A DNA stretch of 57,749 nucleotides from Betaproteobacteria bacterium (GTDB taxonomy: Bacteria; Pseudomonadota; Gammaproteobacteria; Burkholderiales; Burkholderiaceae_E): assembly GCA_016868375.1 (NCBI GenBank), contig VGHA01000007.1, forward strand, positions 1 through 57,749, written 5' to 3'. The notes beneath the pieces are model-generated. The model made no database searches and was not told the DNA's origin. It worked only from the letters and a program-made list of their open reading frames with translations. Positions 44,664-52,727 of this stretch are shown here, piece after piece; the stretch's first letter is position 1, and the number at the start of each line of letters is the position of its first letter. A program made the position numbers and the translations under genes.

Positions 44664-45572
44664 ATGCCCATCGACTCCAAACGCCCCACCACCTCGCGCC
44701 GCGGCATCATTCTCGCCGGCGGCTCAGGCACGCGGCTCCACCCGCTCACGCTCGCAGTGTCCAAGCAGCTGATGCCGGTCTACGATAAGCCGATGGTGTA
44801 CTACCCCCTGAGCGTGTTGATGCTCGCTGGCATCCGCGACATACTGATCATCTCCACCCCGCATGATCTGCCAGGCTTTCGGCGGCTGCTGGGAGACGGC
44901 TCATCCTGGGGCCTGTCGCTCAGCTATGCCGAGCAGCCCAGCCCCGACGGGCTCGCGCAGGCGTTTCATATCGGCGCTGATTTCGTGGGCGATGGTCCTT
45001 CTGCCCTGGTGCTGGGCGATAACCTGTTCCATGGTCATGACCTCATGCGAAGGCTGGCGGCGGCCGATGCCCAACCGGGCGGCGCCACCGTGTTCGCCTA
45101 TCCGGTGGTCGATCCCGAGCGCTATGGCGTGGTTGAGTTCGACGAGGCGGGCCATGCGATCTCGATCGAGGAAAAGCCTACCCAACCGCGCAGCCGCTAT
45201 GCGGTCACCGGATTGTATTTTTACGACAATCAGGTGGTCGATATTGCGCGCAACTTGAAGCCCTCCGCGCGCGGCGAACTCGAAATCACCGACTTGAACC
45301 GCGTCTATCTCGAGCGCGGGCAGCTCGATGTGCAGGTGCTGGGCCGCGGCGACGCCTGGCTTGACACCGGCACGCATGATTCGCTGATTGAAGCCGCGCA
45401 GTTCATTCAGACACTCGAGAAGCGCCAGGGTTTGAAGGTGGCGTGCCCCGAAGAAATCGCGTGGCGTCAGGGATGGATCAACGATGAAGCACTGCGCGCG
45501 CTCGCCCGCCCGCTCGTCAAAAGCGGCTACGGCGCTTACCTGGCGCGGCTGCTCGAGCATCAGGTCTTCTGA
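44664..45572 (+). CDS. rfbA: Glucose-1-phosphate thymidylyltransferase
   Basis: Forms dTDP-glucose from glucose-1-phosphate and dTTP, the first step of the pathway. [16 protein letters not shown] is the nucleotide motif; [20 protein letters not shown] and [13 protein letters not shown] follow. ATG at 44664 lies four bases after the rfbB stop; the longer open frame from 44478 overlaps rfbB and is not real. Length 302. Confidence 0.97.
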   Translation: MPIDSKRPTTSRRGIILAGGSGTRLHPLTLAVSKQLMPVYDKPMVYYPLSVLMLAGIRDILIISTPHDLPGFRRLLGDGSSWGLSLSYAEQPSPDGLAQAFHIGADFVGDGPSALVLGDNLFHGHDLMRRLAAADAQPGGATVFAYPVVDPERYGVVEFDEAGHAISIEEKPTQPRSRYAVTGLYFYDNQVVDIARNLKPSARGELEITDLNRVYLERGQLDVQVLGRGDAWLDTGTHDSLIEAAQFIQTLEKRQGLKVACPEEIAWRQGWINDEALRALARPLVKSGYGAYLARLLEHQVF

Positions 45573-45584
45573 ACGGAGCGGGCC

Positions 45585-46136
45585 TTGAATATTTCACCCA
45601 GTCCGCTGCTGCCTGATGTGCTGGTCATTGAACCGCGGGTATTCGGTGACGCACGCGGATTCTTCTTTGAAAGTTTCAATGCCCGCGTGTTTGGCAACCT
45701 GTCGGGCCTTCATCCACAGTTCGTGCAGGACAACCACTCGCGCTCAGCGCGCGGCGTATTGCGCGGCCTGCACTATCAGATCCGACAGCCGCAGGGAAAG
45801 CTGGTTCGCGTCGTTCGGGGCACGGTGTTCGATGTGGCGGTCGATCTGCGCCGCTCGTCGCCAACCTTCGGCCGTTGGGCAGGCTGGGAGCTGAGCGAAG
45901 ACAACCACCGACAGCTCTGGATTCCGCCGGGATTCGGTCACGGGTTTGTGGTGCTGTCCGAATCGGCTGACTTCCTTTACAAAACCACCGACTACTACGC
46001 GCCCGAGCATGAACGCTGTCTGCGCTGGAACGATCCGTCGGTGCGCGTGCAGTGGCCCGTGGATGGGCTCGACCTGAAGCTGTCTGAAAAAGACCAGCGC
46101 GGTCTGCCGCTTGCCGACTGCGAGTGTTTTGAATAA
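45585..46136 (+). CDS. rfbC: dTDP-4-dehydrorhamnose 3,5-epimerase
   Basis: Cupin-fold epimerase of 183 residues. FFFESFNARVF, DNHSRSARGVLRGLHYQ with catalytic H63, and GFVVLSESADFLYKTTDYY with the catalytic Tyr are diagnostic. Translation starts at TTG 45585 with GGAG six bases before it. Its last codons are followed within eight bases by rfbD. Confidence 0.96.
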   Translation: MNISPSPLLPDVLVIEPRVFGDARGFFFESFNARVFGNLSGLHPQFVQDNHSRSARGVLRGLHYQIRQPQGKLVRVVRGTVFDVAVDLRRSSPTFGRWAGWELSEDNHRQLWIPPGFGHGFVVLSESADFLYKTTDYYAPEHERCLRWNDPSVRVQWPVDGLDLKLSEKDQRGLPLADCECFE

Positions 46137-46143
46137 GTCGGCA

Positions 46144-47067
46144 ATGAGCGCAGCGCGGCCCAAAATTCTGTTGCTGGGCGCAACCGGGCAGGTTGGCTGG
46201 GAACTTGCACGAAGCCTGCAACCGCTGGGCGCGCTGCGTTGCAGCACCCGCAACGAGGCGAATTTCAGCGCGCCGGCCGACCTCGAGGCCCACATCACAC
46301 AGGCATCGCCCGATGTCATCGTGAACGCCGCCGCTTACACTGCGGTGGATCAGGCCGAGAAGGAACCCACGCTTGCGCACTGCGTCAACGGCGAGGCACC
46401 GGGCGCGCTGGCACGCGCTGCGCGGCGATCTGGCGCCCTGCTGATTCACTACTCCACCGACTATGTGTTCGCAGGCACGGGCGAGCGTGCGTGGCGAAGC
46501 ACCGATTCAGTTGACCCGCAAAACGTCTATGGCCACAGCAAACTGGCGGGCGAGCGCGCGATCGCCGACGCGGGAGGCGACTGGCTCACCTTCCGCACCA
46601 GCTGGGTCTATGCGGCACGCGGTCGCAATTTCGTTCGTACCATGCTCAAGCTGGGCGCCGAGCGCGACACGCTGCGTGTCGTTGCCGACCAGATTGGGGC
46701 GCCCACCTCGGCCAGACTGATTGCCGACGCCACCGCGCAGGCGCTCGCGATTGCACTGCTCGAGCGGCGCGAGGGCCAGTTCCTTAGCGCCATCCACCAT
46801 CTGTGCGCGGCCGGCCACACCAGCTGGCACGGCTTTGCGCAGACGCTATTTGAGCGCTGGACGATGATCGCACCCGACCAGCCTGTTGCGCTTCGCACGC
46901 TTAGCGCGATACCCAGCACTGAGTACCCAACGCCCGCGCGTCGACCCCTCAACTCCCGGCTCGACTGCTCGGACTTTGAAGTGCGGTTTCGCCTGACGCT
47001 GCCGCCCTGGCAACAGGGGCTTGATCTGGTGCTGGCAGAACTTGCCGAGGCGGTCAGCGCCCGTTAA
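46144..47067 (+). CDS. rfbD: dTDP-4-dehydrorhamnose reductase
   Basis: Last enzyme of the pathway, giving dTDP-L-rhamnose. GATGQVGWEL binds the nucleotide, STDYVFAG and VYGHSKLAGE carry the Ser/Thr-Tyr-Lys catalytic residues. Length 307 from the ATG at 46144. No glycosyltransferases or polymer export genes follow, so the rhamnose is used by genes elsewhere. Its stop overlaps the enoyl-CoA hydratase gene by 14 bases tail to tail. Confidence 0.96.
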   Translation: MSAARPKILLLGATGQVGWELARSLQPLGALRCSTRNEANFSAPADLEAHITQASPDVIVNAAAYTAVDQAEKEPTLAHCVNGEAPGALARAARRSGALLIHYSTDYVFAGTGERAWRSTDSVDPQNVYGHSKLAGERAIADAGGDWLTFRTSWVYAARGRNFVRTMLKLGAERDTLRVVADQIGAPTSARLIADATAQALAIALLERREGQFLSAIHHLCAAGHTSWHGFAQTLFERWTMIAPDQPVALRTLSAIPSTEYPTPARRPLNSRLDCSDFEVRFRLTLPPWQQGLDLVLAELAEAVSAR

Positions 47068-47845
47068 ACACGGGCGGTCGTTTTTCGGCGAACGCCCTCG
47101 CTGCGCCCGCGTGATCTTCAGTCACCATGCAGTTCGCCTGATGCAGCGCCTCGGCATCCAGGCTGGGCGCCAGTGCACAGGCCGAAGCCAGGCTGGTGAT
47201 CTGTTTGATGTGACCATAGGCGATCGTCGGTCCTGCCGCCAGTTCCGCCACCAGCGCTTCGGTTTTTGCCTCGAATTCATCAGCGGAAAACACCCGCGTG
47301 AGCAGACCCATCGCATAGGCCTGATCAGCCGTGAGAAGGGGCGCGAACATCATGAGTTCGCGCGCCCGCGCAATGCCCAACATTCGGGTGAGCAGCCAAT
47401 TGACGCCGAAATCTCCCGCGAGGCCTACCCGCGCGAAAGCGGTGGTGAGCTTGACGTCACTGCGCGCAAATCGAAAGTCGCAGGCAAGCGCGAGCCCCAG
47501 CCCCGCGCCAGCCACTGCCCCGGGAATGACCGCAACCGTGGGCTTGCCCATCTCGTGGAGAAGCCTGACCGACTCGGCGCGATCACGCAGCTGGCTGGCC
47601 CGCTGCTCCACCGACCGCCCTGCGTCGCGTCCCGCAGCCATCGCCTTCACGTCACCGCCTGCGCAAAACGCACCGCCGCTACCGGTCAGCACCACCACGC
47701 GTACTGCGGAGTCGAGCGCCGCTTCACGCAGTGCCGCACACAGCTGAGTCGACATCTCCAGCGTGATTGCATTTCGAGAGCCCGGATTGTCGAGTGTGAG
47801 CGTGAGCACCGAGCCGCGGGTCTGGCGTAAAACCTGTCCTGTCAT
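47054..47845 (-). CDS. Enoyl-CoA hydratase/isomerase family protein
   Basis: Crotonase-fold enzyme of 263 residues. GGAFCAGGDVKAMA and AVIPGAVAGAGLGLALACDFRFA form the oxyanion hole and CoA site. The usual first catalytic Glu position in GxxxGGG is occupied by Ala/Val-type residues, whereas VGLAGDFGVNWLL carries an Asp near the second site, a pattern seen in isomerase-like and PaaG-like members. Substrate unknown. ATG 47845 starts the conserved fold. It lies on the same strand as the acyl-CoA dehydrogenase pair, but separated from it by rfbBACD. Confidence 0.85.
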   Translation of the reverse strand: MTGQVLRQTRGSVLTLTLDNPGSRNAITLEMSTQLCAALREAALDSAVRVVVLTGSGGAFCAGGDVKAMAAGRDAGRSVEQRASQLRDRAESVRLLHEMGKPTVAVIPGAVAGAGLGLALACDFRFARSDVKLTTAFARVGLAGDFGVNWLLTRMLGIARARELMMFAPLLTADQAYAMGLLTRVFSADEFEAKTEALVAELAAGPTIAYGHIKQITSLASACALAPSLDAEALHQANCMVTEDHAGAARAFAEKRPPVFNGR

Positions 47846-47882
47846 CGAGAGTCTCCGTTTGGATGGCCGCGGTGTCGGCCAG

Positions 47883-48212
47883 TCAGTCGACGATGAAAAG
47901 TCGTGCACCGAATTCAGTGGATGAACGATGAGGCTCGGCGCCGTCAGCGACCTGGTAGCTGGTTCCGGGCTTCAAAACGAACTGTCTCCCATCGGCGAGT
48001 TCGGTATGAAGCTCGCCCTCCAGACACAGCAGGATGTGGCCCTTTGAGCACCAGTGGTCAGCCAGATAGCCCGGTGAATAGTCGACCATCCGAACCCGGA
48101 TGGGTCCAAACTGACGGGTTCGCCAGATCGCTACACCCCGTTCCCCAGGATGTTCAACAGGCGCGACGGTCGACCATTCAGTGGTGCAAAAGGCAATGTC
48201 GTTAATCTGCAT
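47883..48212 (-). CDS. DHCW-motif cupin protein
   Basis: Small cupin of 109 residues with the diagnostic DHWCSKGHILLCLEGEL and the end YQVADGAEPHRSS. The His and Glu residues are in place for a metal site. The family is widespread and conserved but has no defined reaction. The ATG at 48212 (MQINDIAF) matches family starts; the longer frame upstream does not. Lies 37 bases upstream of the enoyl-CoA hydratase gene on the same strand. Confidence 0.9.
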   Translation of the reverse strand: MQINDIAFCTTEWSTVAPVEHPGERGVAIWRTRQFGPIRVRMVDYSPGYLADHWCSKGHILLCLEGELHTELADGRQFVLKPGTSYQVADGAEPHRSSTEFGARLFIVD

Positions 48213-48321
48213 GGCTTGTTGGTTCTCGAGACAGGATCGGCCGGGAGGAATCGGTTTTGCTAGTCTGCAAACGAACACCCTGTCCGGCGACCCGCAAACA
48301 CTTCAAGCATAACCGACCCGA

Positions 48322-49218
48322 GTGAGCATAGAGCCCTGGTATTGGATCGCATTCACCGTTGCCGCAGCGGCCGCGCAAAGCGCGCGCAACGCGATGCAGC
48401 GCGAACTCACGTCGGTGTTGGGCACCGTGGGCGCAACGCAGGTCCGCTTTCTGTACGGGCTTCCATTCGGCATTGTTTTTCTGGGAATCGCGCTGGCGGT
48501 CACTGGCGACCCGATTCCTGCCTTTCGAGCCACCTCGGTTGCCTGGACCGCAGCAGGTGCATTGGCTCAGGTGGTGGCCACCGCATTGATGCTCGCCGCG
48601 ATGAAAGAGCGATCCTTTGTGGTCACGACGGCGCTGGTCAAAGCTGAACCGGTCTGGGTCGCCATTCTCGGCTTTGCGCTGCTCGGCGAAACATTCGGCT
48701 GGTCGCTACTCGCTGGAATCGCGATTGCAACGGCGGGTGTACTCTGGCTGTCATGGCCCTCAGCGGGTGTGGGCTGGTCGCTTCGCCCGGTTGCGCTGGG
48801 ACTCGCGTCTGCCGCGGTGTTCGCGGCCTCAGCCATCGCCTTTCGGGCAGCCATGCTCTCGATCGATAGCGGATCGGGCTTTGTCGTCAAGGCAACGGCG
48901 GTGATGGCCCTCAGCCTGGCCATGCAGGTGGTGGCGCTCGTTACCTGGATGCTGATCGCAAACCGGGCCTTACTTGTCGAGGTGCTCCGGGTGTGGCGAC
49001 CCTCGCTTGCCACCGGGCTCCTTGCCGCCACCGGATCACAATGCTGGTTTCTGGCCTTTGCAATCGAGACTCCGGCGAAAATAAGAACGCTGGGGCTGAT
49101 CGAAATCCTGTTTGCGCAATTCATCTCCCGCCGCATTTTCAGTCAGCAGCAAAGTTTCAGAGAGCTTCTTGGCATGGCCGTGTTGCTTGCGGGCGTGGTG
49201 CTGGTGCTTCGAAGCTGA
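48322..49218 (+). CDS. EamA/DMT family transporter
   Basis: Ten-span inner-membrane transporter of 298 residues, two EamA repeats (about 5-135 and 150-295). KAEPVWVAILGFALLGETF marks the end of the first repeat. Different from the transporter at 2416: it starts with GTG (48322) and has no good Shine-Dalgarno. It is divergent from the cupin gene and stands alone. Substrate unknown. Confidence 0.86.
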   Translation: MSIEPWYWIAFTVAAAAAQSARNAMQRELTSVLGTVGATQVRFLYGLPFGIVFLGIALAVTGDPIPAFRATSVAWTAAGALAQVVATALMLAAMKERSFVVTTALVKAEPVWVAILGFALLGETFGWSLLAGIAIATAGVLWLSWPSAGVGWSLRPVALGLASAAVFAASAIAFRAAMLSIDSGSGFVVKATAVMALSLAMQVVALVTWMLIANRALLVEVLRVWRPSLATGLLAATGSQCWFLAFAIETPAKIRTLGLIEILFAQFISRRIFSQQQSFRELLGMAVLLAGVVLVLRS

Positions 49219-49390
49219 TTGCCTGACGTTCAAAGCTGATCGCCATTGATTCGTTCCAACCGGTCGACCCCACCTCTAAAGTTCACCATCGAACAGATAT
49301 GAATCCACACCCGCCCCTCCTCTGCCCTCGCCATGACGCGGCCCCCAGACCCGGGCCCGCCACAGCGGCCGATCTCCCACAGCGCCGGCA

Positions 49391-51100
49391 TTGCCAACTT
49401 TGAACGCTCATCATCTCGACACCGACGTCATGGTGATCGGCGCGGGCGGCGCAGGCATGTACGCCGCCATCGAGGCAGCCCGTCAGGGCGCCCGTGTCCT
49501 GCTGATTGACCGCAGCCTGATCGGGCGCGGCGGTGCCACGGTCATGGCGCAAATGACCGTGGCGGCAGCGGTTGGACCGCCCGGCACCGACGACTGGCGA
49601 TTCCACCTGAAGGACACGCTCGCGGCCGGACGCGGTCTTTGCGACCCGCGGCTCGCATCACTGCTCTGCGAGGACGGTGTCGAGTGCATCCTTGAAATGG
49701 ATCGCTGGAAAGTGGGATGGGCGCGCGATGGCGAGCATCTGCGCGCGGTGCAGGCACCCGGTCACGACCGGCCACGCTGTGTCTACGTTGATTTCCTCAA
49801 CACCGGGCCGGCAGTGTCGCGAGCGCTGCGAACGCAGGTCCAGCGAATCGGCGAACCCATCCGGCGAATCGGCGAGGTCATGGTCACCGACCTGGTCGTG
49901 CAGGAGGGTGTGGTCACTGGGGCGGTCGCGCTTCATGTCGCATCGGGCGAGGCGCTTACGATCGGTGCGCGCGCCACCATCATTGCCACGGGCGGGCTCA
50001 CGCGACTCTATCGACGAAACAGTGCCTCCACCAACATGTCGGGCGACGGCTACGCGCTGGCACTGAGAGCGGGGGCCTCGCTCATCGACATGGAATTTGT
50101 GCAGTTTTTTCCGATTGGTCACCTGGCGCCGCGACTGGTCGGAATGGATCCGATCATGTGGGATCCGTTTCGCTACAAGCTGGGCGGCCGACTGCTCAAT
50201 GGCGCGATGGAAGAGTTTGTCGACCGCTGGGGCGGTGCCGATGGGGGGCGCTACACGGCCACCCGTGACCGCGCCACCTACGCAATCACCCAGGAGGTTC
50301 GTGCTGGGCGCGGCTCACCCTCAGGCGGCGCATGGCTCAGCTTCAGCCATCTGGGTGAAAAGGAACTCCGCGCGGCCTTCGGTCCGGTCATCGACCGGCT
50401 GGCGGCCAACGGCATCGACCTCACGCGGCAAGCTATTGAGGTGGCGCCCATCGCGCACTACCACATGGGCGGCGTTCGGGTGGACACCGCCATGCGAACC
50501 GGCGTGCCGGGCCTGTTTGCCGCTGGGGAAGCCGTGGGAGGCGCCAACGGCGCCAACCGCCTGTCGGGTAATGCCATCACCGAGGCGCTGGCCTTTGGAC
50601 GGGTCGCGGGCCGTGAGTCTGCCGCTGCGGCGGCTCGACAGGACCTGCCCCGTTTTTCCGCTGTGGCGGCGAAAGAGCGCATTGCACTGCTGTCATCGGG
50701 CAGCCGCACCGGGCTCAACACCGCGTCGTTGGTGGCCGAACTGCAGGCGCTCATGTCAACCGAAGCAGGGCCCTTCCGAACTGAGCAGAGCCTGGTGCGT
50801 GCGAAGGCGGGAATCGATCGCCTGCAGCGCAAAATCGGCGAGGTGCCACCCGGCGATCCCGGGTCGCCACACGATCTCGCCCGACTCGACTGGTTTGATC
50901 TGCGGCAAATGCTGCTGGTGGCCGACAGCGTCGTGACCGCAGCCTCCGAGCGTCGGGAAAGCCGTGGTGCGCATCAGCGAGAGGACGCCCCGGACACTGA
51001 TCCGGCGTGGACGCTCAATCAGATCATCACGCTCGATTCGGCGGGTTCGCTTCGCCTGACCCGCGAGCAGGTTCCAAGCTTCGACCAAGAGGCCGCCTGA
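49391..51100 (+). CDS. Fumarate reductase/succinate dehydrogenase-like flavoprotein
   Basis: FAD protein of 569 residues in the succinate dehydrogenase/fumarate reductase/aspartate oxidase superfamily. GAGGAGMYAAIEAA binds FAD at the N-terminus; RGGATVMAQ, HYHMGGVRVDTAM and GLFAAGEAVGGANGANRL follow, with GNAITEALAFGRVAG near 390. The His of the HYHMGG segment is kept, but the RGEGG active-site loop of fumarate reductase is replaced by the sequence WDPFRYKLGGRLLNG. So the substrate is probably not fumarate or aspartate. Start is TTG 49391 or TTG 49400; neither has a clear Shine-Dalgarno. Likely partner of the small iron-sulfur protein directly downstream. Confidence 0.86.
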   Translation: MPTLNAHHLDTDVMVIGAGGAGMYAAIEAARQGARVLLIDRSLIGRGGATVMAQMTVAAAVGPPGTDDWRFHLKDTLAAGRGLCDPRLASLLCEDGVECILEMDRWKVGWARDGEHLRAVQAPGHDRPRCVYVDFLNTGPAVSRALRTQVQRIGEPIRRIGEVMVTDLVVQEGVVTGAVALHVASGEALTIGARATIIATGGLTRLYRRNSASTNMSGDGYALALRAGASLIDMEFVQFFPIGHLAPRLVGMDPIMWDPFRYKLGGRLLNGAMEEFVDRWGGADGGRYTATRDRATYAITQEVRAGRGSPSGGAWLSFSHLGEKELRAAFGPVIDRLAANGIDLTRQAIEVAPIAHYHMGGVRVDTAMRTGVPGLFAAGEAVGGANGANRLSGNAITEALAFGRVAGRESAAAAARQDLPRFSAVAAKERIALLSSGSRTGLNTASLVAELQALMSTEAGPFRTEQSLVRAKAGIDRLQRKIGEVPPGDPGSPHDLARLDWFDLRQMLLVADSVVTAASERRESRGAHQREDAPDTDPAWTLNQIITLDSAGSLRLTREQVPSFDQEAA

Positions 51101-51101
51101 G

Positions 51102-51443
51102 ATGCCAGTTGCACGTCTTCTGATTCAACGTGGCGCGCAGGGCGAGCCCGCTCGACAAGACGCCTTCGAAATTACCTTCGAGCCCGGCGAGTCGGTACTG
51201 GATGGCTTACGCAGGCTACGTGTCGAAGCTGACCCTACGCTTGCTTTTCGCTATGCGTGCCTGAACGCCAACGCGTGCAAGGAATGCATGATGACGCTCG
51301 ACGGCAAGGTCATCTATGCCTGTACCGCACGAATCGAGCCTCGCGACATGGTTCTTGCGCCCCTTCCGAACAAGCCCCTGGTTCGCGACCTTGTCACCGT
51401 CATTGCGCCAAGCGATGAGCGTTGGACACCAGGGTCTGATTAA
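51102..51443 (+). CDS. Small [2Fe-2S] protein, partner of the flavoprotein
   Basis: Protein of 113 residues resembling only the N-terminal plant-ferredoxin domain of succinate dehydrogenase/fumarate reductase iron-sulfur subunits. The ligands are C53, C59, C62 and C74 (C-x5-C-x2-C-x11-C), in YACLNANACKECMM and YACTAR. The C-terminal domain with [4Fe-4S] and [3Fe-4S] clusters is missing altogether. Starts one base after the flavoprotein stop, so they are co-translated and probably form a complex. Electron donor or acceptor unknown. Confidence 0.85.
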   Translation: MPVARLLIQRGAQGEPARQDAFEITFEPGESVLDGLRRLRVEADPTLAFRYACLNANACKECMMTLDGKVIYACTARIEPRDMVLAPLPNKPLVRDLVTVIAPSDERWTPGSD

Positions 51444-51473
51444 TCAATCTTTCTGAACCTCAGGAGCCCAGTC

Positions 51474-52457
51474 ATGCTCAAGTTTTCTCGTCGTCGGTTG
51501 TTGCAGGCCACCGGTGCAAGTCTCGTATTCCCGTCGTCCGGGCTGTTTGCCCAGCAGCGCCTGTTGTCGGGCACAGTAAAAATCGTGGTGCCGTTCCCTC
51601 CGGGTGGAATCACCGACGTGTTGGCGCGTGGCCTCGCGCAACAGATGACAGGCAGCCTGGGCACGCCCGTGGTGGTCGAAAATCGGGCTGGGGCGAACGG
51701 CAGCATCGGGGCAACCCAGGTGGCGCGCGCCGCACCCGACGGCCTCACCCTGCTGCTGGGCGTCACCGACACCCACGCGGTGAACCCTGCCGCCATGCGC
51801 AACGTTGCCTATGACGCAAACCGCGACTTTGCCCCGGTGAGCAACATCACCAGCGTACCGCTGGTGCTGGCAGTGGGCCCCACGCTGAAGGATCTGGCCA
51901 ATCTGCGGGCCTTCATTGACGCGGCCCGCAAGCAGCCCGGCAAGTTCACCCATGCAAGCTGGGGGGTGGGCAGCACCTCGCACATCGCCATGCTGCGGGT
52001 AGCCGACAGCACCGGCATCGAGCTTCTGCATGTGCCGTACACCGGGGCAGCGCCCGCCGCGCAGGCGTTGATCGCAGGTCAGGTGGATAGCCTGATCCTG
52101 CCAGCCGGCGCCGCCGAAGCGTTTGCCCGCGACGGCCGGCTGCGAATCCTGGCGGCGTTGTCGCCCAAGCGGTTGGCGCTGCTGCCGGATGTGCCCACGC
52201 TGGCGGACCAGGGCGTTGCGCTATCGGTAAGCGTGTTTCAGGCGCTGTTCGCGCCGGCTGGAACACCGCCCGCGGTCATTGCATTGTTGAACAAATCGGT
52301 TGAAAGCGCCGTGCAGTCCGAAGCATTCCTGAAGACGCTGCAGACTCAGGCGGCGTTGCCTACGCCGTCGTCGCCGGAAGCTCTTGCAACGCTGGTACGA
52401 AGCGAACAGGAAGCTTGGGGGCGAATCATTCGAGCGGGCAACATCCGAATCGATTGA
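51474..52457 (+). CDS. Bug-family (TctC-like) periplasmic substrate-binding protein
   Basis: Extracytoplasmic receptor of 327 residues of the tripartite tricarboxylate transporter type, a family greatly expanded in Bordetella and Cupriavidus. A Tat-like signal SRRRLLQATGASLVF with cleavage after LFA is followed by VKIVVPFPPGGITDVLARGLA and VVVENRAGANGSIGA, both diagnostic. Such proteins bind carboxylates. No membrane subunits are adjacent. It is 30 bases after the iron-sulfur gene, so probably in the same operon, hinting at a carboxylate substrate for the flavoprotein. Confidence 0.92.
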   Translation: MLKFSRRRLLQATGASLVFPSSGLFAQQRLLSGTVKIVVPFPPGGITDVLARGLAQQMTGSLGTPVVVENRAGANGSIGATQVARAAPDGLTLLLGVTDTHAVNPAAMRNVAYDANRDFAPVSNITSVPLVLAVGPTLKDLANLRAFIDAARKQPGKFTHASWGVGSTSHIAMLRVADSTGIELLHVPYTGAAPAAQALIAGQVDSLILPAGAAEAFARDGRLRILAALSPKRLALLPDVPTLADQGVALSVSVFQALFAPAGTPPAVIALLNKSVESAVQSEAFLKTLQTQAALPTPSSPEALATLVRSEQEAWGRIIRAGNIRID

Positions 52458-52473
52458 GGGGGCCGCAGGCCGC

Positions 52474-52495
52474 GGCCGGGCTTGCATGCCCGGCC
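52474..52495 (+). terminator. Hairpin after the Bug gene
   Basis: GGCCGGGC and GCCCGGCC form a perfect 8-bp stem with a 6-base loop, followed by CTTCT. Strong GC stem but a weak U tract; plausible end of the flavoprotein operon. Confidence 0.55.
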
Positions 52496-52511
52496 CTTCT
52501 CGCCCCGCCCG

Positions 52512-52558
52512 CACAGTCCGCAGGGACTGTGCTCTCCGTCGCCACTGCTTCGCAGTGG
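52512..52558. terminator. Two hairpins downstream of tRNA-Leu
   Basis: CACAGTCC/GGACTGTG (52512-52531) and CCACTGC/GCAGTGG (52542-52558) are perfect inverted repeats. The second includes the encoded CCA of the minus-strand tRNA, so mature 3' processing must open it. Together they may end tRNA transcription or mark the processing site. No T run is present. Confidence 0.5.
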
Positions 52559-52642
52559 TGCCGGAGGCGGGACTCGAACCCGCACGCCCTTTCGGGCACC
52601 GGATTTTGAGTCCGGCGCGTCTACCTGTTCCACCACTCCGGC
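52556..52642 (-). tRNA. tRNA-Leu (CAA)
   Basis: Minus-strand class II tRNA of 87 bases including encoded CCA. Acceptor stem GCCGGAG pairs with CTCCGGC, the anticodon loop is CTCAAAA (anticodon CAA, reading UUG), the long variable arm is TGCCCGAAAGGGCGT, and the T arm is GCGGG-TTCGAGT-CCCGC. The long variable arm and G-C closing pairs are as expected for leucine. Confidence 0.95.
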
Positions 52643-52727
52643 GAGAGCGACCTAAAATTATCGCATAAGCGGATTACTCGCCACCTCCTCCTCCGCACCA
52701 CAACACACCGCACCCAGCACGCAAGGA

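Noticed and set aside
43592-47067. rfbBACD as a recently transferred island
   Set aside because: Base composition and codon use look like the neighbours by eye, and no integrase, tRNA or repeat flanks it.
49391-51100. Annotation as L-aspartate oxidase NadB or fumarate reductase
   Set aside because: The superfamily fits, but the RGEGG active-site loop is replaced and the neighbours (small [2Fe-2S] protein, Bug receptor) do not fit NAD synthesis or anaerobic respiration.
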